64,000 nt of DNA from Skermanella rosea (GCF_016806835.2 NZ_CP086111.1:1595001-1659000); one strand, 5' to 3'. Shown: positions 52,839 through 62,465, counted from the stretch's first letter. Translations and numbers: made by a program. The notes: a model not told the origin generated them from the sequence alone.

Positions 52839-53696
52839 ATGAGCTTTGTGATCGAAGATGTGCTGGTGCGTGACGATCCGGTCGGGCAGATGGTCCCGCT
52901 CGTGCTCGACTCGCCCCACAGCGGCTCCGTCTACCCCCGGGATTTCAATTTCGTCTGCCCGCTGCCGGCCCTCCGGCAGGCGGAGGATACCCATGTGGAC
53001 GAGCTGGTCTCGGCCGCGCCGGAGGCCGGGGCCACGCTGATCGCCGCCCTCTTCCCGCGGAGCTACATCGACGTCAACCGGGCGATCGACGACATCGAGC
53101 CGGAACTGCTCGACGGGCATTGGCCGGAACCGCTCAGGCCGAGCGACAAGAGCAATGCCGGCATGGGGCTGATCCGGCGCCTGTGCAAGCCCGGCATCCC
53201 CATGTACGACGGCCGCCTCCCGGTGCCCCACGTGGCCGAAAGGATCGACCGCTACTACCGTCCCTACCACGAGCAGGTCGCCGGCGCGATCGACCGTGCC
53301 TATGCCCGCTTCGGTACGGTCTACCACCTGAACTGCCACTCCATGCCGACCTTCGGCCGCGATCCGGTCACCCGGGCGGACTTCGTCCTGGGGGACCGGG
53401 ACGGAACCACCTGCGAACCGGATTTCACCCGGTACGTCGCCGCGTTCCTGACCAGCCTGGGCTACAGGGTCAGGATCAACGATCCCTACAAGGGGGTCGA
53501 ACTGGTACGGCGCTATTCCGACCCGAAGCGCGGTCTCCACAGCCTGCAGTTCGAGATCCACCGCGGCCTCTACATGAACGAGGAGACGCTGGAGAAGAAC
53601 GAGGGTTTCGGCCGCCTGCAGTCCCATCTGACCATGCTGATCCGGCATCTCGCCGCTTACGCCGGCGATGCTGTCAAGCTGGATGCCGCCGAGTAG
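52839..53696 (+). CDS. N-formylglutamate amidohydrolase family protein
   Basis: A 285-residue FGase-family enzyme, expected to hydrolyse N-formylglutamate or a related N-acyl amino acid. Signature blocks are VPLVLDSPHSG (about 20-30), a HVDELV zinc-like block, SYIDVNRAIDDIE, the HLNCHSMP block and FEIHRGLYM. I chose ATG 52839 (GAGG at 52831-52834) because it gives the usual length. The frame stays open to ATG 52656, which has a stronger SD (GGAGGGGG) and would add 61 unconserved-looking residues. It is divergent from another deacylase, and may be part of the same amino-acid salvage route. Confidence 0.85.
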   Translation: MSFVIEDVLVRDDPVGQMVPLVLDSPHSGSVYPRDFNFVCPLPALRQAEDTHVDELVSAAPEAGATLIAALFPRSYIDVNRAIDDIEPELLDGHWPEPLRPSDKSNAGMGLIRRLCKPGIPMYDGRLPVPHVAERIDRYYRPYHEQVAGAIDRAYARFGTVYHLNCHSMPTFGRDPVTRADFVLGDRDGTTCEPDFTRYVAAFLTSLGYRVRINDPYKGVELVRRYSDPKRGLHSLQFEIHRGLYMNEETLEKNEGFGRLQSHLTMLIRHLAAYAGDAVKLDAAE

Positions 53697-53799
53697 GGCG
53701 TTTATCTCGACCAATGCACCGTTGCGCTGCGGCTGGCGGGCGGGTTAGACGGGGATCCTTCCGAGACGGCTCCGGATCCCAGACCATGATTTCGCATCC

Positions 53800-54123
53800 A
53801 TGATCCTGCCTCGCCGGCCCCTCCTTGCTGCCGTGCTGTCGTTGCTCACGGCGCTTGCGCCGTCGGTGGCCGCCGCGCAGTTCTCGCCCGAGAACGAGGC
53901 CCCGCCTCCCACCGTCGAACTCGCCCGCGAAGGGCCGTTCGAGGTGGTCTGCGTCGACAGCCGCAACCAGGAGATCACCAGCTTCGGGCCGCTGTTCCGG
54001 GTCCTGAGGGACAACGGGCGCGAGGTGCGCTGGCAATACGAGATGGAGGACGGGCTGACTTTCATCGGCCGCTTCGACGACCTGCTGACCTGCCGCTACG
54101 AGGATCGGCGACGGAAGCGCTGA
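53800..54123 (+). CDS. Hypothetical exported protein
   Basis: A 107-residue protein with a signal peptide (about 1-26, cleavage after VAAA) and a mature domain of about 80 residues with two cysteines (VVCVDS and LTCRYE), probably a periplasmic disulphide pair. The segment GPLFRVLRDNGREVRW is charged and beta-like. I do not recognise a family. ATG 53800 has no obvious SD, so the start is uncertain. It is 103 nt after the FGase-family gene and converges on NAD kinase. Confidence 0.6.
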   Translation: MILPRRPLLAAVLSLLTALAPSVAAAQFSPENEAPPPTVELAREGPFEVVCVDSRNQEITSFGPLFRVLRDNGREVRWQYEMEDGLTFIGRFDDLLTCRYEDRRRKR

Positions 54124-54144
54124 TCCGTCCGGCGGGCGGAAACG

Positions 54145-54918
54145 TCAGGGGGCGAACTGCTCCTTGAGGATACGTTCCTCCAGATTGTGCTCCGGGTCGA
54201 ACAGCAGGGTGAGGGAGACGTCGCGATCTTCATGGACCTCGACCCGGATCACCTCGCGGACCTCCGTGAAGTCGCCGACCGCGCTGACCGGGCGCTTGGA
54301 GCATTCCAGCACGTCGAACACGATGCGCGCCGATTGGGGCAGCAGCGCGCCGCGCCAGCGGCGCGGGCGGAACGCGCTGATCGGCGTCAGGGCCAGGATG
54401 CTCGATCCCAGCGGCAGGATCGGGCCATGGGCCGACAGGTTGTACGCGGTGCTCCCGGCCGGCGTCGCGACCAGGCAGCCGTCGCAGATCAGCTCCGGCA
54501 AGCGGACGACGCCGTCCACGGTGATCCGGAGCTTCGCCGCCTGCCTGGTTTCGCGCAGCAAGGCCACCTCGTTGATGGCGAGGCCCTCGGTCCGTTCGCC
54601 GTTTTCCCGGATCGCGACCATGCGCAGCGGGTGGAGCGTCACTTTCTGCGCGCGGGCGACCCGGTCCACCAGGTTCTCCTCGCTGAATTCGTTCAGCAGG
54701 AACCCGACGGAGCCGCGGTTCATGCCATAGACCGGAACCGGCCGCTTCAGCGTCCTGTGCAGCGTCTCCAGCAGGAAGCCGTCGCCGCCGAGTGCCACGA
54801 CCGTGTCCGCGTGGTCGAGCGGCGTGTTGCCGTAGCGATGCGCCAGCCGCACCTGCGCATTGCGCGCCTCGTTCGTGTCGGCGGCGACGAACGCGATCGT
54901 CGGATGTCCCTCGGGCAT
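54145..54918 (-). CDS. nadK: NAD kinase
   Basis: Phosphorylates NAD to NADP with ATP. The 257-residue protein is of the short alphaproteobacterial form. It shows the GGDG catalytic motif ([13 protein letters not shown]), [11 protein letters not shown], the NE/D substrate block (INEVALLRE) and [23 protein letters not shown] 54918 starts [10 protein letters not shown]. It lies 59 nt after moaA, on the same strand. Confidence 0.95.
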   Translation of the reverse strand: MPEGHPTIAFVAADTNEARNAQVRLAHRYGNTPLDHADTVVALGGDGFLLETLHRTLKRPVPVYGMNRGSVGFLLNEFSEENLVDRVARAQKVTLHPLRMVAIRENGERTEGLAINEVALLRETRQAAKLRITVDGVVRLPELICDGCLVATPAGSTAYNLSAHGPILPLGSSILALTPISAFRPRRWRGALLPQSARIVFDVLECSKRPVSAVGDFTEVREVIRVEVHEDRDVSLTLLFDPEHNLEERILKEQFAP

Positions 54919-54977
54919 GTCTCTGGACTGCTCTTCCGTCGTCTTGGGATGGACAGGCCAGGGGCCCGGTACCGGTA

Positions 54978-56027
54978 TCAACCGCCCGTCACGCTCATAT
55001 GTCGCGGCACGGGCGCCGCCTTGCTGCGGCGGTCGATGATGAAGTCGTGGCCCTTCGGCTTGCGCCCGATGGCTTCCCGGATGCGCTCCACCAGCAGCGC
55101 GTCGTCGTCGCTCATGCGGACGGGGGTTCGCAGGTCGGCGGCATCCTCCTGGCCCAGGCACATGTACAGGGTGCCGGTGCAGGTCAGCCGGACCCGGTTG
55201 CAGCTTTCGCAGAAATTGTGGGTGAGCGGCGTGATGAAGCCGATCCGGCGCCCGGTTTCGCGCACCTCCACGTAGCGCGCGGGGCCACCGGTGGTGTAGT
55301 CGATCTCGTTCAGGGTCCAGCGCTCGGCGATCCTGGAACGGACCAGGGAGAGCGGCAGATACTGGTCCAACCGGGCCTCTCCGCCGATGTCGCCCATCGG
55401 CATCACCTCGATGAAGGTCAGGTCGAAGCCCTCGTCGCCGCACCAGGCCACCAGCCGGTGGAATTCGTCGTCGTTGACGCCCTTCAGGGCGACGCAGTTG
55501 ATCTTGACGGCAAGCCCGGCCTCGCGGGCGGCCTTGAGGCCGGCCAGCACCTTGTCGAGCTTGCCCCAGCGGGTGATCGCCTCGAACTTGTGGGGATCGA
55601 GGGTGTCGATGCTGACGTTGATCCGGCGGACGCCCGCGTCGTAAAGTTCCGTCGCGTAGCGCTCCAGCTGGCTGCCGTTGGTCGTCAGCGTCAACTCCTT
55701 GAGGGCGCCGCTGCCGAGATGCCGGCCCAGCGACCGGATCAGGTTCATGATGCCCTTGCGGACCAGCGGCTCGCCGCCGGTCAGGCGGAGCTTGGAGACG
55801 CCCAGCCCCACGAAGGCGCTGCAGATCCTGTCCAGTTCCTCCAGGGTCAGGACCTCCGCCTTCGGCAGGAAGGTCATATCCTCCGCCATGCAGTAGACGC
55901 ACCGGAAATCGCACCGGTCCGTGACCGAGACGCGGAGATAGCTGACGGAACGGCCGAACGGGTCGACGATGGGAGAAGACGACCTGGGAGAGTCGTTGGC
56001 CGCTGACGGAAACACTGTGCTGCTCAT
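54978..56027 (-). CDS. moaA: GTP 3',8-cyclase MoaA
   Basis: Radical-SAM enzyme for the first step of molybdenum cofactor synthesis (GTP to 3',8-cH2GTP). The 349-residue protein has the N-terminal CDFRCVYC cluster (CxxxCxxC), LTGGEPLVR, and the C-terminal substrate cluster with CESC and a later Cys in TGTLYMC. It ends with the functional GG (TGG). The first 25 residues are Ser/Pro-rich and non-conserved, so the true start could be slightly later. No other moa gene is adjacent. Confidence 0.97.
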   Translation of the reverse strand: MSSTVFPSAANDSPRSSSPIVDPFGRSVSYLRVSVTDRCDFRCVYCMAEDMTFLPKAEVLTLEELDRICSAFVGLGVSKLRLTGGEPLVRKGIMNLIRSLGRHLGSGALKELTLTTNGSQLERYATELYDAGVRRINVSIDTLDPHKFEAITRWGKLDKVLAGLKAAREAGLAVKINCVALKGVNDDEFHRLVAWCGDEGFDLTFIEVMPMGDIGGEARLDQYLPLSLVRSRIAERWTLNEIDYTTGGPARYVEVRETGRRIGFITPLTHNFCESCNRVRLTCTGTLYMCLGQEDAADLRTPVRMSDDDALLVERIREAIGRKPKGHDFIIDRRSKAAPVPRHMSVTGG

Positions 56028-56338
56028 GGTATCCTTTTTCCTCTCCCCCGCGCCGCGGCTCGTCTTGCGTGGACGGCAGCCGTCATTGGAAGATCCATTC
56101 TAGCAGGTTAGATCATGGATGCCTGCAATTTCACCCTTGGCTGTCCTGCGGTGCTGGCGCATGACATATGCATGTGGCAAAGCGCTCTATACGGTCAGAT
56201 GTAGCGATCCCGGGCAACTCCGTAAACCGGGGTCCGCCGGTCCACCGCCGATTTGCGGGAGTTTACACCTTCGGGCGCCGCATCGGCCTGGCCGGAGAGG
56301 CGGCCAGCCGGGACCGGCCAGAGAAAAGGACATAACGG
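56028..56338. other. moaA-AsmA divergent intergenic region
   Basis: 311 nt without a supported gene. It has locally lower GC around 56100-56190 (ATGCATGTGG, GCGCTCTATACGG), which is where promoters for both sides are most likely. I could not identify a molybdenum-cofactor riboswitch by eye. A loose inverted repeat (CCCGGGCAACTCCGTAAACC at about 56210-56229) is not convincing. Confidence 0.5.
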
Positions 56339-58402
56339 ATGAAAAAGTTCCTGATCGGCCTTGTGCTGGTCGCCGTCGTCCTGGTGGCGGGGGTGGTCGC
56401 GGTGCCGTTCCTCGTTCCGGTGGAACAGTACAAGGGACGCATCGAGGCCGAGGTCACCCAGCGTACCGGCCGTGAATTCAGGATCCAGGGGCCGATCTCG
56501 CTCTCCCTGCTGCCGACGCTCGCCATCGAGCTGAACGACGTCTCGTTCGCCGGCCCGCAGGGTGCCCGTACTCCGGAGATGGTCCGCCTCGGCCAGCTCG
56601 AACTCGAGCTGAAGCCCTGGCCGCTGCTGCGGGGAGAGGTCCAGGTCGACACGCTGGTCCTGCGCGAACCGCGGATCGCGCTGGAGGTCGATGCCCAGGG
56701 GCGCCCCAACTGGGTGCTCGACCAGCCCCGGGCGACGGACCAGCCGGAGCCTGCGCCGGCCGGGCCGGGCGACGGGCAGGAGCAGGCCGCCGGCCTGCCG
56801 GACCTCCGGTTCGGCGAGGTGGAGCTGGTGGACGGCCAAGTCAGCTATTTCGACGCCCGCACGCAGGCGCTGCACGAGGTCACCGACGTGGACGTCACCC
56901 TCATGGCGCCCGACCTCTCCCAGCCGGCCGACATCAAGGGCCGCCTCGTGTTCCGCGATCGGCCGGTGACGATCGACGCCCGCATCGACCAGCCGCGTGC
57001 CCTGGTCGAGGCCGGCGCCTCCGGGCTGACGGCGGCGGTCACCGGCGACCTGCTGTCGATCCGGTTCGACGGCGCGCTGGAACGGGCGGCCGCGGGACCC
57101 GGGGCGACCGGCAGGCTGGACCTCCGTGCGCCGGAACTGCGTCAGCTTGTGGCCTGGGCGACCGGGAACGACCCGGGCGACCTGCCTGTCCAGTCGGCGT
57201 CGGTGGCCGGCGGGCTGGCGGCGAACGCCGACCGGATCGCGCTCACCAACGGCACCTACAAGGCGGGTGACGTGGAGGCGGCCGGCAATGTCGCGGTCGC
57301 CCTCACCGGACCTCGGCCGAAGATCGACGGCGTGCTGACTGTTGCCCGGCTCAACCTGGACCGGTATCTGAACCAGCCCAGGCCTGCCGGGGAGCAGGCG
57401 CCCGCGCAGCCGGCGTCGGCGGCACCGGCGCCCGCCTCCGCTCCCGGCGAAGATTCGTCGGGGTGGAGCACCCGTCCGATCGACCTCGGCGCCCTCCGCA
57501 CGGTCGATGCCGACCTCAAGATCGCCCTGGCCGGGCTGACCGTCAAAGGGGTCGATGTAGGTGCTTCGGACATGGCGATCACGCTGGACGGCGGCCGGCT
57601 CCGGACCGTGCTCGGCGAGACCGCCCTGTTCGACGGAACGGTATCGGGCCAGATGAACGCCGATGCCTCCGGCGCGGTGCCGGCCCTGGCGCTCGATCTC
57701 CGGATCAACGGGGTCCAGGCAGAGCCGGTGCTGACCCGGTTCGCCGATTTCGACCGGCTGGCCGGCACGGCCCGGGCGGTCGCCTCGCTCAAGACCACCG
57801 GGGCCAGCGAGCGGGCGATGGTCGAGGGGCTCAACGGGCAGGGGTCGGTGACCTTCACCGACGGGGCGATCAAGGGCATAAACCTGGCCGCCATGGTCCG
57901 CAACGCGACGGCCGCCTTCCAGGGGCAGCCGGTCGGCAACGAACCGCAGCAAACCGACTTCGCGGAACTGGGTGGCAATTTCACCGTCCAGAACGGCGTG
58001 GTCCGGAATGACGACCTGCGCCTGCTGGCGCCGCTGCTCCGGCTGGAAGGCCGCGGCACAGTGGCGCTGCCGCCGAAAACGATCGACTACCGGCTGCAGC
58101 CCCGGCTGGTCAGCACGATCGAGGGGCAGGGCGGTACCCGCGACGTCACCGGCATCGCGGTGCCGATCCTGGTGCGCGGCAGCCTGACCGACCCGAGCTT
58201 CGCGCCCGATCTCGCCGGCCTGGCCGAGGAGGCGATCCGCAATCCCGAGGCGATCCGCGAGCAGATCGAAGGGCTGAAGGGCAAGAAGCCGGAGGAGGCG
58301 GTCAAGGGCCTGATCGAGGGGCTGACCGGTGGCCAGAACGCGGCGCCGGGCCAGGGGTCGAGCAATCCGGCACAGCAGTTGCGGGGCCTGTTCGGCCGCT
58401 GA
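56339..58402 (+). CDS. AsmA-family protein
   Basis: A 687-residue inner-membrane-anchored periplasmic protein. One N-terminal helix (about 3-24), the AsmA N-terminal block (VPVEQYKGRIEAEVTQRTGREFRIQGPISLSLLPTL split across 28-65), a long beta-rich repeat region, and the C-terminal AsmA_2 region (about 490-620; FTDGAIKGINLAAMVRN, RLEGRGTVALPPKTIDYRL) are seen. AsmA-like proteins are thought to move phospholipid between membranes (established for YhdP/TamB/YdbH). A Pro/Ala linker is at about 345-375. ATG 56339 follows AAAAGGA. Confidence 0.9.
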   Translation: MKKFLIGLVLVAVVLVAGVVAVPFLVPVEQYKGRIEAEVTQRTGREFRIQGPISLSLLPTLAIELNDVSFAGPQGARTPEMVRLGQLELELKPWPLLRGEVQVDTLVLREPRIALEVDAQGRPNWVLDQPRATDQPEPAPAGPGDGQEQAAGLPDLRFGEVELVDGQVSYFDARTQALHEVTDVDVTLMAPDLSQPADIKGRLVFRDRPVTIDARIDQPRALVEAGASGLTAAVTGDLLSIRFDGALERAAAGPGATGRLDLRAPELRQLVAWATGNDPGDLPVQSASVAGGLAANADRIALTNGTYKAGDVEAAGNVAVALTGPRPKIDGVLTVARLNLDRYLNQPRPAGEQAPAQPASAAPAPASAPGEDSSGWSTRPIDLGALRTVDADLKIALAGLTVKGVDVGASDMAITLDGGRLRTVLGETALFDGTVSGQMNADASGAVPALALDLRINGVQAEPVLTRFADFDRLAGTARAVASLKTTGASERAMVEGLNGQGSVTFTDGAIKGINLAAMVRNATAAFQGQPVGNEPQQTDFAELGGNFTVQNGVVRNDDLRLLAPLLRLEGRGTVALPPKTIDYRLQPRLVSTIEGQGGTRDVTGIAVPILVRGSLTDPSFAPDLAGLAEEAIRNPEAIREQIEGLKGKKPEEAVKGLIEGLTGGQNAAPGQGSSNPAQQLRGLFGR

Positions 58403-58442
58403 CCTCCCTTGCAGCGGCGCCCAAGTCGATTTGAGAGGACGA

Positions 58443-58817
58443 ATGATTGCCGCCTTGATGGGCCTGCTGGCCTGCCAGCTGGCGGGTGAGCTGCTGGCCC
58501 GCCTGCTCGGCCTTCCGGTGCCCGGTCCCGTGCTCGGGACTATCCTGCTGTTCCTGGTCCTGATGGCCCGGGGTCGCATTCCGGACACGCTGCGCGACGT
58601 GTCGCGGACCCTGCTGGCCAACCTGTCCCTGCTGTTCGTTCCCGCCGGGGTCGGCATCATCCAGCATCTCGACCGCCTGCGCGGTGAGTGGCTCGGGATC
58701 GCGGCCGCGGTGTTCGGCAGCACCGTGCTGACCATGGTGGTCGCGGTCCTGGTCTTCCGCGGCGTCTCGCGCCTGACCGGGGCCGACGCGGCGCCATCGG
58801 ACCGGGGGCGGGCATGA
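58443..58817 (+). CDS. lrgA: LrgA/CidA family membrane protein
   Basis: A 124-residue, four-helix membrane protein of the CidA/LrgA (YohJ) family; typical blocks are ACQLAGELLARLLGLPVPGPVLG and LLFVPAGVGIIQHL. The family is holin-like and, with LrgB, is linked to pyruvate or glycolate transport. ATG 58443 follows GAGAGGA (58433-58439). Its stop overlaps lrgB by ATGA, so the two are translationally coupled. Confidence 0.92.
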   Translation: MIAALMGLLACQLAGELLARLLGLPVPGPVLGTILLFLVLMARGRIPDTLRDVSRTLLANLSLLFVPAGVGIIQHLDRLRGEWLGIAAAVFGSTVLTMVVAVLVFRGVSRLTGADAAPSDRGRA

Positions 58818-59548
58818 TCACGGACGTCATCGAACCGGCGATCCAGGATGTCTGGGTCTATCTGACCGCCCGCCCGCTGGTCTGGCTGACGGTGACCATC
58901 GCGGCATACCTGATCGGCCAGTGGCTGTTCGAGCGGGCCGGCCGCAGGCCGCTGGTCAATCCCGTCGCGATCGCGGTGGTCCTGCTGGTGGCGCTGCTGA
59001 TGGTGACCGGGACCGACTACCAGACCTACTTCGACGGTGCCCAGTTCGTCCATTTCCTGCTGGGGCCGGCCACGGTGGCCCTCGCCGTGCCGTTGTTCCA
59101 GAACTTCTCCCAGGTCCGGCGCGCGGCCCTGCCGATGCTGGCGGCGCTGGTGGCGGGGTCGGTCACGGCGATCCTGTCGGCGGTCGGCATCGCGATGCTG
59201 TTCGGCGTCAGCCTGGAAACCTCGCGCTCGCTCGCCTCCAAGTCGGTCACCATGCCGATCGCCATGGGCATCACCGAGCAGATCGGCGGCATCCCGTCCT
59301 TGACCGCCGTCGTCGTGATGATCACCGGCATTATCGGGGCCATGGTCGTGACGCCCCTGATGGACCTGCTCCGGATCGGCGATTGGCGGGCACGCGGCTT
59401 CGCCGTGGGGGTGGCGAGCCACGGGATCGGCACGGCCCGGGCGTTCCAGGTCAACGAGATCGCCGGCACCTTCGCCGGCATCGCCATGGCGCTCAACGGC
59501 ATCGCGACCGCGATCATGGTTCCGCTGCTGATTTCCCTGCTCGATTGA
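58814..59548 (+). CDS. lrgB: LrgB/CidB family membrane protein
   Basis: A 244-residue membrane protein with about eight helices of the LrgB (YohK) family. Typical blocks are LLGPATVALAVPLFQN, SVTMPIAMGITEQIGG and ASHGIGTARAFQVNEIAG. With LrgA it forms a two-protein system; plants have a fused LrgAB (PLGG1) that carries glycolate and glycerate. ATG 58814 overlaps the lrgA stop. A 2-hydroxyacid dehydrogenase follows 94 nt downstream. Confidence 0.94.
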   Translation: MITDVIEPAIQDVWVYLTARPLVWLTVTIAAYLIGQWLFERAGRRPLVNPVAIAVVLLVALLMVTGTDYQTYFDGAQFVHFLLGPATVALAVPLFQNFSQVRRAALPMLAALVAGSVTAILSAVGIAMLFGVSLETSRSLASKSVTMPIAMGITEQIGGIPSLTAVVVMITGIIGAMVVTPLMDLLRIGDWRARGFAVGVASHGIGTARAFQVNEIAGTFAGIAMALNGIATAIMVPLLISLLD

Positions 59549-59641
59549 GCCATTTTTGTGCTGCGTGCTCCCCGGCTTTGCCCCCAAACTGGGCTTGGCG
59601 AAGATAATCCGGCTGATGCCGTCCGGTTCAGGGAGGAACGC

Positions 59642-60646
59642 GTGGACACTCCGCAGGCCCGCAACTCGGCGCCGCCCGTGGCGCCGCTGGTCGTCGTCCT
59701 GGAGGGCGGCTTCGGCAGCTATGACAAGGAACGTGACGTCCTGCGGCCGTTCGGCGCCAGCCTCGTGGAGCGGGCCTGCCGCGGCGACCGGGATCTGCTG
59801 AACGGTGCGATTCGCACGGCCGACGCGGTGCTGGTACGCGAATGCCCGCTCGACAGAGCCGCCTTCGAGGCGATGGAGCGGTGCCGGGTGGTCGTCCGTT
59901 ACGGCGTGGCGCTCGATACGATCGACCTGGCGGCCGCGGCAGAGCGTCGCATTCCGGTCGCCCACGTGCCCGAGTTCGGGGTCGACGAGGTCAGCAACCA
60001 CGCGCTCGGCCTGCTGCTTGCGGTGGCGCGGCGCATCCCGGCGCGGGACCGGGACGTGCGGTCCGGCCGGTGGAACGTGGCGCGGGCGGAACCGATGCAC
60101 CGGTTGGCCGGCGGCACGCTTGGGTTGATCGGCTACGGCAGGATCGGGGCGGCCTTCCATCGCAAGGCCGCCCCCCTGGGCTTCGCCCGGACGCTTGTCC
60201 ACGACCCGGCCCTGGCAGAGGCGCCGGAGGGCACGGAACTGGTCCCGCTCGGTCGGCTCTGCCTGGATTCGGACGTGATTTCCCTGCATGCGAGCCTCGG
60301 CGCGGAGTCGCGCCACCTGATCAACCGCGCCATGATCGGCCTGATGAAGCCCACGGCCATCCTGCTCAACACGGCCCGCGGCGGCCTGATCGACGAGGCG
60401 GCGCTGGTCGAGGCCCTGATAGAGGGCCGGCTGTTCGGTGCCGGGCTGGATGTCTTCGAACGGGAGCCGCCGGGAGCCGACAACCTGCTGATGCAGGTTC
60501 CGGGGGTCGTCATGACCGACCATACCGCTTGGTATTCCGAACAGTCGGTCGCCGATCTCCAGCGTTCCGCCGCCGAGGAGATCGCCCGGGTGTTCGGGGG
60601 CGGGAAGCCGCTCAACTGGGTCAATCCCTGGCAGGACGGCGCCTGA
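59642..60646 (+). CDS. CtBP-type D-2-hydroxyacid dehydrogenase
   Basis: A 334-residue NAD(P)-dependent D-isomer dehydrogenase. The Rossmann motif is GLIGYGRIG (161-169), and the catalytic residues are R246 (NTARGG), E275 (FEREPP) and H294 (TDHTAWYSEQS). The HTAWYSE context is typical of the CtBP-like subgroup. Substrate is not determinable; glyoxylate, hydroxypyruvate or a phosphoglycerate are the usual options. The start is GTG 59642 with GGGAGGA upstream; an earlier in-frame start at 59558 gives poor sequence. Its place after lrgAB suggests a linked hydroxyacid function. Confidence 0.85.
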   Translation: MDTPQARNSAPPVAPLVVVLEGGFGSYDKERDVLRPFGASLVERACRGDRDLLNGAIRTADAVLVRECPLDRAAFEAMERCRVVVRYGVALDTIDLAAAAERRIPVAHVPEFGVDEVSNHALGLLLAVARRIPARDRDVRSGRWNVARAEPMHRLAGGTLGLIGYGRIGAAFHRKAAPLGFARTLVHDPALAEAPEGTELVPLGRLCLDSDVISLHASLGAESRHLINRAMIGLMKPTAILLNTARGGLIDEAALVEALIEGRLFGAGLDVFEREPPGADNLLMQVPGVVMTDHTAWYSEQSVADLQRSAAEEIARVFGGGKPLNWVNPWQDGA

Positions 60647-60734
60647 CGCCGCCCGCCCGGCCGCCGCGCAACCGGGTTGCGCGGCGGCCCGCTCTGGGCG
60701 ACCATCGCGCCGGTTTCGTCCAGGGGGAACGGTC

Positions 60735-62465
60735 ATGTCGGGCTTGCAGGGCGATGGGACGTCGAGCGACCTGGAAGTCGTCGATCACCTGATGAACGCG
60801 ATGATGGCCCAGGCCACCGGGGGCGTGTCGCCCGCGGCGGTGATGCTGGCCTGGATGGACTGGGCACTTCATCTCGCCTCCTCGCCGGCCAAGCAGATCG
60901 CCCTCGGCCAGAAGGCGGTCAGCAGCATGGCCCACTGGGGCGACTATGTCGCCGGTGCCGCCGCCGGTCGCAGTCCCCCGCCGGTCGCCGAGCCCCACGG
61001 GGGCGACCGGCGCTTTTCCGCCCGGGAATGGAGCTTCTGGCCCTTCAACGCGATGGTGCAGGGTTTCCTGCTGACCGAGGAGTGGTGGAACGCCGCCACG
61101 ACGGGCGTCTCGGGGGTCAGCCGACGCCACGAGAACCAGGTGAATTTCATGGCGCGCCAATGGCTGGACCGGCGCGCGCCGTCGAACTTCCTGTCCACCA
61201 ACCCGGAGGTGCTGGCCTGCACCCTGCTCGAGGCGGGCGGAAACCTCGTCCGGGGCGCCCGCAACCTGGTCGAGGACATTCGGCACCAGGTCGGCGGCGA
61301 GCCGCCGGTCGGGACGGAGCATTATCGGGTCGGGCGCGACATCGCGGCGACGCCCGGCCGGGTGGTCTTCCGCAATCACCTGATCGAGTTGATCCGCTAC
61401 GATCCGGCCACGCCCCAGGTCCGGGCCGAGCCGCTGCTGATCGTGCCGGCCTGGATCATGAAGTACTACATCCTCGATCTGTCGCCCGAGAACTCGCTGG
61501 TCCGGTACCTGGTGGGGCAGGGCCATACCGTCTTCATGGTCTCCTGGCGCAACCCGACCGAGGAGGACCGCGACCTCGGGATGGATGCCTACCGCACCGA
61601 CGGCGTGATGGCCGCGCTGGACGCGATCGGCGGCATCCTGCCGGGACGGCGGATCCATGCCTGCGGCTACTGCCTGGGCGGCACCATGCTCGCGATCGCC
61701 GCCTCGGCCATGGCGCGCGACGGGGACGACCGGCTCGCGTCGGTGACGCTGCTCGCCGCGCAGACCGACTTCACGGAGGCCGGCGAGCTGACCGTCTTCA
61801 TCGACGACAGCCAGATCGCCTACCTGGAGCACATGATGTGGGCCCGGGGCTTCCTGGACACCACGCGGATGGCAGGGGCCTTCCAGCTCCTGCGGTCCAC
61901 CGACCTGATCTGGTCGCGCCAGGTGGAACAGTATCTCAAGGGCCGCCGCGAGCCGGCCAACGACCTGGTCGCGTGGAACGCCGACCAGACCCGGATGCCC
62001 TACCGCATGCATGCGGAGTACCTGCGCAGCCTGTTCCTGGAGAACCAGCTGATGGGCGGGCGCTTCCTGGTCGATGGCCGGCCGGTCTCGCTCAGCGACA
62101 TCCGCGCCCCGATCTTCGCGGTCGGCACCACGCGGGACCACATCGCTCCCTGGCGGTCGGTCTACAAGATCAACCTGCCGACGGACACCAAGGTGACCTT
62201 CGTGCTGACCAGCGGCGGCCACAATGCCGGCATCGTCAGCGAGCCGGGCCATCGCGGCCGTGGTTACCAGATCGCCACCCGCCGTCCGGAGGACCGCTAC
62301 GTCGATCCCGACGCCTGGGTCGAGTCGGCGCCCCGCCGGGACGGCTCCTGGTGGCCGGCCTGGTCCGATTGGCTGGTGGAGCAAGGCACTCCCGATCCTG
62401 GACCGCCGCCGCCCGTGGGCGAGGGACTGGGACCCGCGCCCGGAACCTACGTCTTCCAGAAGTGA
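60735..62465 (+). CDS. phaC: Class I poly(3-hydroxyalkanoate) synthase
   Basis: Polymerises (R)-3-hydroxyacyl-CoA to PHA in cytoplasmic granules. The 576-residue protein has the N-terminal PhaC domain (about 95-270) and an alpha/beta-hydrolase core with the lipase-like box GYCLGG (catalytic C313), an Asp in GTTRDHIAPW and a His in SGGHNAGIV. Length matches class I. No phaA, phaB or phasin gene is adjacent; they must be elsewhere. ATG 60735 follows CAGGGGGAAC. A second phaC-like synthase may exist in such genomes, so this may not be the only one. Confidence 0.95.
   Translation: MSGLQGDGTSSDLEVVDHLMNAMMAQATGGVSPAAVMLAWMDWALHLASSPAKQIALGQKAVSSMAHWGDYVAGAAAGRSPPPVAEPHGGDRRFSAREWSFWPFNAMVQGFLLTEEWWNAATTGVSGVSRRHENQVNFMARQWLDRRAPSNFLSTNPEVLACTLLEAGGNLVRGARNLVEDIRHQVGGEPPVGTEHYRVGRDIAATPGRVVFRNHLIELIRYDPATPQVRAEPLLIVPAWIMKYYILDLSPENSLVRYLVGQGHTVFMVSWRNPTEEDRDLGMDAYRTDGVMAALDAIGGILPGRRIHACGYCLGGTMLAIAASAMARDGDDRLASVTLLAAQTDFTEAGELTVFIDDSQIAYLEHMMWARGFLDTTRMAGAFQLLRSTDLIWSRQVEQYLKGRREPANDLVAWNADQTRMPYRMHAEYLRSLFLENQLMGGRFLVDGRPVSLSDIRAPIFAVGTTRDHIAPWRSVYKINLPTDTKVTFVLTSGGHNAGIVSEPGHRGRGYQIATRRPEDRYVDPDAWVESAPRRDGSWWPAWSDWLVEQGTPDPGPPPPVGEGLGPAPGTYVFQK

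Noticed and set aside
56028-56338. Molybdenum-cofactor riboswitch upstream of moaA
   Set aside because: I could not trace the required stems, and the moaA leader on the minus strand looks unstructured.
56195-60736. A 1513-codon open frame on the minus strand
   Set aside because: It runs antisense through AsmA, lrgAB and the dehydrogenase, whose plus-strand frames have clear family motifs. Long antisense frames are expected at this GC content.
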